Assembly: GCF_023566055.1 (NCBI RefSeq)
Contig: NZ_JALIQP010000002.1
Span: forward strand, 124,001 to 188,000
DNA length: 64,000 nt
From: Halosolutus amylolyticus
Lineage (GTDB): Archaea; Halobacteriota; Halobacteria; Halobacteriales; Natrialbaceae
Direction of reading: 5' to 3'
Made by a program: the position numbers and the translations under genes. Shown here piece by piece: positions 52,470 to 59,793 of this stretch. How positions within the stretch are numbered: the first letter of the stretch is position 1; every line of letters begins with the position of its first letter. The notes under the pieces were generated by a model that was given only the letters and a program-made list of their open reading frames with translations, ran no database searches and was not told the DNA's origin.

Positions 52470-52958
52470 ATGGACTGCAGGGTTGTCGTCGAAGCTGCCG
52501 TGCCGGTATTCGACGTTGAGACGGAGGACGAGGCGATTCGGATCGCCATCTCGAAGACGGGCGAGATGCTGAACCCTGACCTGAACTACGTCGAGATCAA
52601 CATGGGCGAGCGGACCTCCCCATCGGGGGAGGAACTCCCGCCCGCGTTCATCGCCGCCGACGAGGCGCTCGTCGCCCTCGAACTCGAGATGACCGTCTTC
52701 AACGTCGAGCGCGAGGAACACGCCTCGCGCATCGCACGCAAGGAGATCGGTCAGCGACTCGAAAACATCCCGCTCGAGGTGACCCGCGTCGACGTCCTGG
52801 AGGACGAGGACGGCGAAGACGGAGAGACCGAGGAGACGTCGTCATCAGCCGACGCCGACTCGTCCGACACCACTGACACCGACTCCGAGAACGACGAGAC
52901 GGCGTCGACCGACGAGGACGACGAAATCCTGCCCGAGTTCGAGGACCTCGTCGAGTAA
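52470..52958 (+). CDS. DUF555 family protein
   Basis: 162 residues from ATG 52470. The N-terminal 110 residues match the archaeal DUF555 family: M-D-C-R-V-V-V-E-A-A-V-P-V-F-D-V, then E-D-E-A-I-R-I-A-I-S-K-T-G and N-P-D-L-N-Y-V-E-I. The last 50 residues are a halophile-specific acidic tail of Asp, Glu, Ser and Thr. Members form a small compact fold of unknown function, conserved in euryarchaea, which suggests a housekeeping role. Confidence 0.9.
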   Translation: MDCRVVVEAAVPVFDVETEDEAIRIAISKTGEMLNPDLNYVEINMGERTSPSGEELPPAFIAADEALVALELEMTVFNVEREEHASRIARKEIGQRLENIPLEVTRVDVLEDEDGEDGETEETSSSADADSSDTTDTDSENDETASTDEDDEILPEFEDLVE

Positions 52959-53320
52959 TCGCCCGGTTCCGTCGAAACGACCTCCCTCGAAACCCCGTTC
53001 GTGCGGGCCTGCAATGTCGTACTCGCGATCAGTATTCGATTCGTGTCGCTGGCAATCGCTCCAGTGACACCGCCGTGCTCGATGACGCCGCTGGTGCCGT
53101 CGCTGGAGCACGCCCGTCGACGGGCGACGGGTCGGTAATCGGTGGCAGGTCGAGAGCCGGTCGCTGGCAGGAGCAAGTCGGAGTGGAACGCGGAATCGAG
53201 AGCCGGCAGAAACAGAATCGAGAGTCAGCAGGGAGAGAGTCGATCGGCGACGGGATCGAGTTCGACCGAGAGAGACAGGTCTCGACGATCGGTGTCGGGT
53301 CGGAGGATACGACGGTAGAC
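52959..53320. other. Intergenic region, no gene seen
   Basis: About 360 bases. On one strand it is purine-rich with repeated words around GAGAGCCGG, GGCAGG and CAGCAGG, unlike the codon pattern of neighbours. The 121-codon frame on the minus strand (53029-53394) has no coding bias. It could be the 3' region of the UPF0058 transcript or a decayed sequence. Confidence 0.4.
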
Positions 53321-53557
53321 TCAGTCTGCGGTGGCGGCGACGGCTTCCTGTTCCCCCTCTCGCATGTTCGTCGTGATTCCCCCCGCGAGCGCAAAAACAG
53401 CAGCTTTGTGGTCGGTTTTCGATTTGTGGATCGATGTCGGTCGAATACCGCGCGACTCGTACTCTTCGAGGTCGATCTGACAGTCGTTCCACTCTGCGCA
53501 CTGGTTCGATACCTCCGCGAGAAGGCCGTGAAGGTGAATGAGCTCCTGCTTCTTCAT
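53321..53557 (-). CDS. UPF0058 family protein
   Basis: 78 residues from ATG 53555-53557. The opening M-K-K-Q-E-L-I-H-L-H-G-L-L-A-E-V is the UPF0058 signature, with His8 and His10 as possible metal ligands. A Cys-W-N-D-C pair lies at about 20-26. It is a small helical protein, common and conserved in haloarchaea, without a proven function. It has its own leaderless promoter. A/T content is higher than in most of the window. Confidence 0.88.
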   Translation of the reverse strand: MKKQELIHLHGLLAEVSNQCAEWNDCQIDLEEYESRGIRPTSIHKSKTDHKAAVFALAGGITTNMREGEQEAVAATAD

Positions 53558-53582
53558 AACCATCCAATCCTACCCACTGCAG

Positions 53583-53591
53583 GGTTATATT
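53583..53591 (-). promoter_or_regulatory. TATA box of the UPF0058 gene
   Basis: Minus-strand AATATAACC, 26-34 bases upstream of the ATG, followed further up by more A/T-rich sequence. Confidence 0.55.
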
Positions 53592-53826
53592 ATTATCTTG
53601 AGTCGCGTTAACACGCACCCGGTGTTCGTTTACTGGTGTGTCACTATTCGAGAGCGAGAGAAAGCACTCCCTACCCGGACCGATCGACCACCACATCGCG
53701 GCGATAGTCCAGTATTACTCAGGTAAGGGTGGATTACTCTGCAGTTTCTGACACTGGACGGTCGGAGAGTTAAACCGTCGCTACCGTGGGAACGACAGCG
53801 AAACGAGAGAGTCGTCGACTGCGGAG

Positions 53827-54006
53827 CTAGCCCAGCTGTTTCAGCGTCTGGAGATCGCGGTCCGTCCGCATGAACTCGGACGTCCGACGCGAAGCGTGAC
53901 AGTTCGGACAGTGAAACATGTCCGCGGGAGTGGGGAGGTCGTCCGGAGAGGCCTGCCAGTCCTTCGTGCATTCTGGACACAAGAGTTGAATAGTCGTTTC
54001 GTCCAT
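53827..54006 (-). CDS. 59-residue putative zinc-binding protein, DUF7836-like
   Basis: The ORF starts MDETTIQLLCPEC and contains two Cys pairs, C-P-E-C and C-P-N-C, spaced about 28 residues as in zinc ribbons. The C-terminus E-F-M-R-T-D-R-D-L-Q-T-L-K is strongly conserved in a haloarchaeal group annotated DUF7836 (from memory). Function unknown. It is leftward and followed downstream by the UPF0058 promoter region. Confidence 0.75.
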   Translation of the reverse strand: MDETTIQLLCPECTKDWQASPDDLPTPADMFHCPNCHASRRTSEFMRTDRDLQTLKQLG

Positions 54007-54110
54007 GGTAATTACGTGCACACGAGGCGGCAAAAACTTTGTCGCGCAGTCGCACGTGATGGGAGTCCCCCGATCGGCTGACAGTCGACCGCCTGCACCG
54101 GGCGACCCGG

Positions 54111-55091
54111 TTAGGCCGGAGCGGCGGTATCCGACGCCTCGAGCAGTTCCTTGTACCGGTTGCGGATGGTCACTTCGGAGATGCTCGCGACTTCGCTGAC
54201 GTCGTTCTGGGTGACCTTCTCGTTCGTCAGGAGGGCCGCGGCGTAGACTGCCGCCGCGGCGAGGCCGACCGGCGACTTGCCGCTGTGGACGCCCTTCTGT
54301 CGGGCCGACTCGAGCAGTTCGCGGGCCATCCGCTCGGTCTCGTCCGAGAGATCGAGGTCGCTGACGAACCGGGGCACGTAGTGTTCCGGATCGGCCGGCT
54401 TGACCTCGAGGCCGAGTTCGCGGATGATGTACCGGTACGTGCGGGTCAGTTCCATCTTGTCGACCCGGCTCACCGCCGAAATCTCGTCGAGGCTTCGCGG
54501 CGTGCCGGCCTGGCGAGCGGCGGCGTACAGCGAGGCCGTCGCGACGCCCTCGATCGATCGGCCCGGGAGGAGGTCCTCCTCGAGCGCGCGGCGGTAGATG
54601 ACGCTGGCGGTCTCGCGGACGTTCTCGGGGAGACCCAGGGCCGAGGCCATCCGGTCGATCTCACCGAGCGCCTGCTTGAGGTTGCGCTCCTTCGAGTCGC
54701 GCGTGCGGAACCGCTCGTTCCAGGTTCGGAGCCGCTGCATCTTCTGGCGCTGGCGGCTCGAGAGCGCGCGGCCGTAGGCGTCCTTGTCCTGCCAGCCGAT
54801 GTTCGTCGAGAGCCCCTGGTCGTGCATCATGTTCGTCGTGGGGGCCCCCACGCGACTCTTCTCGTCTTTCTCCGCGGCGTCGAACGCGCGCCACTCCGGT
54901 CCGCGATCGATCTCGTCCTCCTCGACGACGAGGCCACAGTCCTCACAGACCGTCTCGGCGTGCTCCGAGTCCGAGATCAGTCGACCGCCACACTCCGGAC
55001 ACTGTTCGCGCTCGTCCGATCGCGTCGTGGTCTCTTCGGTTTCCTCCTCGTCCCGTTCGTCCGTATAGGTTCTGATGGTCGTATCTGTCAT
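54111..55091 (-). CDS. tfb: Transcription initiation factor IIB
   Basis: 326 residues. A 27-residue acidic N-terminal extension precedes the zinc ribbon (C-P-E-C-G-G and C-E-D-C-G). Then come the B-reader region (P-E-W-R-A-F, T-N-M-M-H-D) and two cyclin folds. It bridges TBP-DNA and RNA polymerase. The second cyclin fold ends with the BRE-recognition helix T-Q-N-D-V-S-E-V-A. Haloarchaea carry several TFBs; this one is full length, and a short relative lies at 24176-24484. A/T-rich sequence at 55160-55255 probably holds the promoter, with a 5' leader. Confidence 0.95.
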   Translation of the reverse strand: MTDTTIRTYTDERDEEETEETTTRSDEREQCPECGGRLISDSEHAETVCEDCGLVVEEDEIDRGPEWRAFDAAEKDEKSRVGAPTTNMMHDQGLSTNIGWQDKDAYGRALSSRQRQKMQRLRTWNERFRTRDSKERNLKQALGEIDRMASALGLPENVRETASVIYRRALEEDLLPGRSIEGVATASLYAAARQAGTPRSLDEISAVSRVDKMELTRTYRYIIRELGLEVKPADPEHYVPRFVSDLDLSDETERMARELLESARQKGVHSGKSPVGLAAAAVYAAALLTNEKVTQNDVSEVASISEVTIRNRYKELLEASDTAAPA

Positions 55092-55279
55092 TGTGTATCG
55101 GGTGGGTTACTCGGGGCTCCCGGGTGGGATAACCAGAAGAAACCCGGTCGCCTCAGCTAACATATCGTAAGGCCGTAAACCATATAAAGGTTTCGCCTAC
55201 TTTATAAGCTAATCGCCACAACTGGTATATATGTTTTGGTTATATTGGTATTAATCGTGTAGGATTGTGGGCCGGCGAG

Positions 55280-55576
55280 TCAGGTCGAGTCGTCCACCGT
55301 GAACAGGTGGCCCTCCGTCGGCACGTCGAACAGGCCGACGCGTGCGCCGGCGTCGAGCCAGGCGTGGCCGTAGGAGAACGACGCCAGCGCGTTGACGAGA
55401 TCGCCGTTCTCCCGGAAGTGCGTTCCGTCGGACAGGTACGACTCGGCCATCTCCCGACAGTCGGCGGCCGCCGCCGCCATCGGCGTCCCCTCGGGCGGGG
55501 CGATCGACGCCTCCTCGAGCGCCTCCGCGAGCAGTCGGCCGTAGCGATCCGTCTTCTCCTCTATGTCCGCGGCCAT
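55280..55576 (-). CDS. DUF357 domain-containing protein
   Basis: 98 residues from ATG 55574-55576. It is a short helical protein. The motif A-S-F-S-Y-G-H-A-W-L-D-A-G-A-R-V-G-L is the core of DUF357. An acidic N-terminal helix (A-D-I-E-E-K-T-D-R-Y) precedes it. The fold is related to four-helix or TPR-like bundles; function unknown. It lies upstream of tfb on the same strand, 188 bases apart, so it is probably transcribed separately. Confidence 0.85.
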   Translation of the reverse strand: MAADIEEKTDRYGRLLAEALEEASIAPPEGTPMAAAAADCREMAESYLSDGTHFRENGDLVNALASFSYGHAWLDAGARVGLFDVPTEGHLFTVDDST

Positions 55577-55699
55577 GGTCGATACTCGTCGGTCGGGCCC
55601 GTAAGTGCGTCGTCGAGACCTGGGGAATCGTCACCCGTAATCGCTGGATCGGGTTTAGTCGCCGGATAGGTTTCACCCGTGTCGTCGAATCGATCGTGA

Positions 55700-57013
55700 A
55701 TGCGATTGATCCAGGTACTCGTTCCGGACGCCAGACGGGACGATGCACTCCGGGCACTGGAGCGCGAAGACATCGACTACGTCCGGACGAACGAGCACAG
55801 CGACGACGTCGACGCCGAACTCGTCACGTTCCCGGTCCCGACGCAGGCGGTCGAACACGTCCTGACGTCGCTTCGCGAGGCCGGCATCGACGACGACTTC
55901 GTGATCGTCTCCTCGATCGAGACCGCTCGAACGCCGGGGATCGAGACGCTCGAAGAGCGGTACGTCAACGGGACGGAAGCGGACGACAGCATCGCGCCCG
56001 AGGAGATCCGCTCGCGCGCGATGAACATGACGCCCGGTCGAGCCACCTACTACGCGATGACGCTTCTGAGCGCGTTCGTCGCGACCGCCGGCCTGTTGCT
56101 CGACTCGCCCGCGGTCGTCGTGGGGTCGATGGTGATCGCCCCGCAGGTCAGCGCCGCACTGACCGGGACCGTCGGTCTCGTCCTGAACGATCGGCGGATG
56201 TTCCTCGACGGCCTCACCTCGCTGGTCGTCGGCCTCGTCGTCGCCGTCTGCGGGGCCTTCGCGTTCTCGTGGCTGATCCGCTCGGGCGGTATCGTCCCCG
56301 TGACGATCGACATCACGGCCATCACCCAGGTTCAACAGCGGATCTCGCCGGGGGTGCTCTCGCTGCTCGTCGGCGTTGCCGCCGGTGCCGCGGGTGCGTT
56401 CGGACTCGCGACGGCGATTCCCGTGTCGCTGGTCGGCGTGATGATCGCGGTCGCGCTGATCCCCGCCGCGGCCGCAGTCGGGATCGGACTGGCGTGGGGC
56501 GACGCCGGCGTGGCGATGGGGGCGTTCGTCCTGCTCGCGGTCAACGCGACGTCGATCCTCCTGTCGGGGCTCGCCGTCTTCTGGTATCTCGGCTACCGAC
56601 CGAAGGGGTGGACCGGCGGCAACCTTCGGGCGAACCTCTCGCCCCAGCGGGTCGGGACGCTCGCGATCGTTCTCCTCGTCGGGGCCGTCGTTCTCCTCGG
56701 CGGTGGACTCGTCCTCGGACAGCACGTCGCCTTCGAGAACGCCGCCAACGACGAGGTCCGAACCGTCGTCGACGGGGACGAGTACAGCGACCTCGCACTC
56801 GTCGAACTCCGGACGGAGTTCCACGACGGCGGGGCGGTGAGCGACGAGACCGAGGTCACAGTCGTCGTTCGACGGCCCGCGGACGCACCGTACCCGTCGC
56901 TCCCGATGGACCTCGAACTGGCGCTCGAGGATCGAACCGGCCACCCCGTCACGATCGTCGTCGAGTACGTCGAGGGGACGACGGCTCCGGACGGGGATCC
57001 CGCCCCGTCGTAG
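55700..57013 (+). CDS. DUF389/TIGR00341 membrane protein
   Basis: 437 residues from ATG 55700. An N-terminal soluble domain of about 100 residues (L-V-T-F-P-V-P-T-Q-A-V-E-H-V) is followed by eight or so hydrophobic helices with the DUF389 motif D-S-P-A-V-V-V-G-S-M-V-I-A-P. The C-terminal 90 residues form another soluble part. The family occurs in many prokaryotes and has been linked to ion or nutrient transport without proof. It is rightward and followed by trxB. Confidence 0.85.
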   Translation: MRLIQVLVPDARRDDALRALEREDIDYVRTNEHSDDVDAELVTFPVPTQAVEHVLTSLREAGIDDDFVIVSSIETARTPGIETLEERYVNGTEADDSIAPEEIRSRAMNMTPGRATYYAMTLLSAFVATAGLLLDSPAVVVGSMVIAPQVSAALTGTVGLVLNDRRMFLDGLTSLVVGLVVAVCGAFAFSWLIRSGGIVPVTIDITAITQVQQRISPGVLSLLVGVAAGAAGAFGLATAIPVSLVGVMIAVALIPAAAAVGIGLAWGDAGVAMGAFVLLAVNATSILLSGLAVFWYLGYRPKGWTGGNLRANLSPQRVGTLAIVLLVGAVVLLGGGLVLGQHVAFENAANDEVRTVVDGDEYSDLALVELRTEFHDGGAVSDETEVTVVVRRPADAPYPSLPMDLELALEDRTGHPVTIVVEYVEGTTAPDGDPAPS

Positions 57014-57067
57014 CAATCGGGAGTCGTTGCTGAGAACGCAAGCGGTTTAGGCCCAGTTTCCCAATGC

Positions 57068-58393
57068 ATGGGCATGAGCGACCAGCCCCGCGTAGAGATC
57101 TATACCAAGGACAACTGTCCCTATTGTGACAAGGCGAAGAACCTCTTCGACAGCAAGGGCGTAGAGTACGAGGAGTACAACGTCACCGGCGACGACGAAC
57201 GCTTCGAGGAGATGGTCGAACGGGCTGATGGGCGAAAGACCGCCCCCGAAGTGTTCATCGACGACGAACTGATCGGCGGCTGGGACGACACCTGCGAACT
57301 CGAGGAACGCGGCGAACTCGACGAGAAACTGGGCATTACGGACGGGGACGACGACGCGATCGAACACCGCAAACTGATCATCGCCGGCACGGGCATCGCC
57401 GGCCTCACCGCCGCGATATACGCGGGCCGGGCGAACAACGAACCGCTGGTCATCGAAGGCGACGAACCCGGCGGCCAGCTCACCCTCACGACCGACGTCG
57501 CGAACTACCCGGGCTTTCCCGAGGGAATCAGCGGTCCCGACCTCGTGAACAACATGAAAGAGCAGGCCAGGCAGTTCGGCGCCGAACTCGAGAACGGCAT
57601 CGTCGAGTCGGTCGACGACACGTGCCGGCCGTTCCGCGTCGAGTTGACCAACGGCGACGTCTACACCGCCGACGCCGTCATCGCCGCCTCGGGCGCGAGC
57701 GCACGGACGCTCGGCGTCCCCGGCGAGGACGAACTCATGGGCTACGGCCTCTCGACGTGTGCGACCTGTGACGGCGCGTTCTTCCGCGACGAGGACATGC
57801 TCGTCGTCGGCGGCGGCGACGCCGCCATGGAAGAGGCGACCTTCCTCACCAAGTTCGCCGACACCGTCTACATCGCCCACCGCCGCGAGGAGTTCCGCGC
57901 CGAGGACTACTGGGTCGATCGCGTCCAGGAGAAAGTCGAAGACGGCGAGATCGAGATCATGAAGAATACGGAACTGATCGAGATCCACGGCTCTCAAGAG
58001 GCGGGCGTCGACCACGTCACCCTCGTCGAGAACGAACAGGGCCACCCGACCGATCGCCTCGACGATCCCGAGACGAACGAGTTCGAGTTCGACGTCGGTG
58101 CCGTCTTCTACGCGATCGGCCACACGCCGAACACGGACTATCTCGAGGGGACCGGCGTCGAGACGGACGCTGAGGGCTACCTCCACACGCAGGGCGGCGA
58201 CGGGGGCGGCCAGACCGAGACCGACGTGCCCGGCATCTTCGGGGCTGGCGACGTCGTCGACTACCACTACCAGCAGGCGGTGACCGCCGCGGGCATGGGG
58301 AGCAAGGCCGCACTCGACGCCGACGAGTACCTAGAGGACCTCGAACGGGCGAGTTCGAGCGGCGAGGCCGAACCCGCCGCCGCGGACGACTGA
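57068..58393 (+). CDS. trxB: Glutaredoxin-thioredoxin reductase fusion
   Basis: 441 residues. Residues 1-90 are a glutaredoxin with the redox pair C17-P-Y-C20 and T-A-P-E-V-F as the cis-Pro loop. From about 100 on it is a thioredoxin reductase: an FAD-binding loop G-T-G-I-A-G-L-T-A-A (the first Gly position usual in TrxR is replaced), redox centre C231-A-T-C234, NADPH loop V-G-G-G-D-A-A and the C-terminal G-A-G-D-V-V-D-Y-H-Y. NADPH electrons could pass through both sites. ATG 57068 or ATG 57074 can be the start. No thioredoxin gene is nearby. Confidence 0.92.
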   Translation: MGMSDQPRVEIYTKDNCPYCDKAKNLFDSKGVEYEEYNVTGDDERFEEMVERADGRKTAPEVFIDDELIGGWDDTCELEERGELDEKLGITDGDDDAIEHRKLIIAGTGIAGLTAAIYAGRANNEPLVIEGDEPGGQLTLTTDVANYPGFPEGISGPDLVNNMKEQARQFGAELENGIVESVDDTCRPFRVELTNGDVYTADAVIAASGASARTLGVPGEDELMGYGLSTCATCDGAFFRDEDMLVVGGGDAAMEEATFLTKFADTVYIAHRREEFRAEDYWVDRVQEKVEDGEIEIMKNTELIEIHGSQEAGVDHVTLVENEQGHPTDRLDDPETNEFEFDVGAVFYAIGHTPNTDYLEGTGVETDAEGYLHTQGGDGGGQTETDVPGIFGAGDVVDYHYQQAVTAAGMGSKAALDADEYLEDLERASSSGEAEPAAADD

Positions 58394-58472
58394 TACGGAT
58401 TGTTGTACCGAGTTACCGGCGCAACCGCGATCATCCTGCGGTCGCACCCGAGCTGACGGACAGGTGTCCGTA
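58394..58472. repeat. 79-bp palindromic intergenic element, copy 3
   Basis: Outer ends TACGGA (58394-58399) and TCCGTA (58467-58472) are perfect inverts. The inner hairpin pairs CCGGCGCAACCGC (58416-58428) with GCGGTCGCACCCG (58438-58450). It fills the space between the convergent trxB and 58-residue membrane protein genes, where it could act as a bidirectional terminator. Confidence 0.85.
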
Positions 58473-58478
58473 CGAGGA

Positions 58479-58655
58479 CTACTCCTCGCTCCAGCGATCG
58501 GCGAGCAGCGCCGCGATCACGACGCCGAAGGTCAGGGCGGACGACGCCCCGAGAAACAGGTCTTCGAACGCGAGCACGAACGCCACACCGATCAGCGCCC
58601 CGATCGGCAACCCGATCGCGAGCGCCTTGACGGTTCGCTCGGACGACTCGTTCAT
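58479..58655 (-). CDS. 58-residue two-helix membrane protein
   Basis: A short ORF from ATG 58653-58655 to TAG 58479-58481. It begins M-N-E-S-S-E-R-T-V-K and has two hydrophobic helices (about 11-30 and 34-53) separated by a short E-D turn, ending in W-S-E-E. Codon use is as in real genes here. Family unknown. The next gene to the right is also leftward, so it could be the last cistron of that unit. Confidence 0.6.
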   Translation of the reverse strand: MNESSERTVKALAIGLPIGALIGVAFVLAFEDLFLGASSALTFGVVIAALLADRWSEE

Positions 58656-58784
58656 CGTTCCACCCCCTCGGTCCGTCCAGTCGCCAGCACGGACGTCCCT
58701 GCGACGGCCCGCGGCTTCAGTGTGCTGGTCGCGATTTGGATACTGGTACGCCCGGTGCGATCGGCCGCCCCTGCGTGGGACGGC

Positions 58785-59696
58785 CTATCGGCGTGCGATC
58801 GCGACGGCAGCCAGCAGCGCGACGAGGGCCGTAGCCGCGCCGAAGCCCGGCAATCCGTCGTCCTCGCCCTCGTCGGGTTCGTCGGCGTCCGCCTCGTCGT
58901 CGCCGTCGTCGTCGCTTTCCGTCGCCGCCATCGTCACGTCACCGTCGACCGTCTCGTTCTCGGCGACCTCGATCGTCGACTCGATCCCCTCGTGGTCGTC
59001 GGCCTCGACCGTCAGCGTGTACGACCCCTCGCGCAACTCGAGTTCGTACGTGCCGTCGGCTCCGGTCGTCGTCGACTCCACCGACCCCTCGACGGCAATC
59101 TCCGCGCCGTCGACCGGTTCACCGTCGTCGTTCGTCACGGTGCCTTCGACGACCCCCGTGGGCGGATCGGCGAGTTCGGTCGCCGCCGCGGTCAGGTTCT
59201 CCCGGATCGCCTCGACCCGATCGGCGTTCTGCCAGAGCGAGTCGGCCGCCGTCTGGGCGTCCTCATCGATGTGAACGTACGTGTCCTCGATGTTCTGGGC
59301 CTCCGTCCGCGCCTCTTCGGGCGTCGAGACGGAGTCGTCGGCGATGTCCCGACCGATCTTCTCCTGTGAGCGGTAGTTGATCTCGGCGACGACCTGGGTG
59401 AGGACGGCTTCCTCGAGCCGATCGGCCTCGTCCCACAGCCGTTCGGCTTCCGCCTCGGCCTCGGCGTCCGTCTCGGCCTCGACCGGATCGACGCCCTCGA
59501 CCGCCGAGACGTTGCCCAGTCCCGCGTTGACTTCCTCGACCATCTCGTTGACCGTCGCGATCTCGTCGTCGTTGACCTCGTCGACGACGTCGTCGTCGAT
59601 TTCCTCCGCCGTCGCGGAGCCGGAGAGTCCGGCGATCGCCAGCGACGCCACGAGAAGCAGTGTCAACAGAAACGTTCCAGCCTGCCGTTCATTCAT
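58785..59696 (-). CDS. Secreted protein with Ig-like regulatory domain and PGF-CTERM anchor
   Basis: 303 residues. A Sec-type signal peptide (1-30) leads to an acidic helical region (30-170) of Asp, Glu and Ala. A carboxypeptidase-regulatory-like domain follows at about 180-260 (G-V-V-E-G-T-V-T-N-D-D-G-E-P, G-A-D-G-T-Y-E-L). A linker of Asp and Glu ends in L-P-G-F-G-A-A-T-A, a hydrophobic helix and A-R-R, the full PGF-CTERM signal for archaeosortase A. The protein should be lipid-linked to the outer face of the membrane. First of three surface genes. Confidence 0.85.
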   Translation of the reverse strand: MNERQAGTFLLTLLLVASLAIAGLSGSATAEEIDDDVVDEVNDDEIATVNEMVEEVNAGLGNVSAVEGVDPVEAETDAEAEAEAERLWDEADRLEEAVLTQVVAEINYRSQEKIGRDIADDSVSTPEEARTEAQNIEDTYVHIDEDAQTAADSLWQNADRVEAIRENLTAAATELADPPTGVVEGTVTNDDGEPVDGAEIAVEGSVESTTTGADGTYELELREGSYTLTVEADDHEGIESTIEVAENETVDGDVTMAATESDDDGDDEADADEPDEGEDDGLPGFGAATALVALLAAVAIARR

Positions 59697-59793
59697 GCTG
59701 TGTGACGTTTGGAACCGGTTCGCATATAGCTTACGCAGTCCGCAGAACTGGGACTGTGCCGGTCACACGCCTCCGTTCGCGGCTACAGCCTCG

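Noticed and set aside
53029-53394. A 121-codon minus-strand ORF overlapping UPF0058
   Set aside because: It has no coding bias, no recognisable motif and overlaps the better-supported UPF0058 gene.
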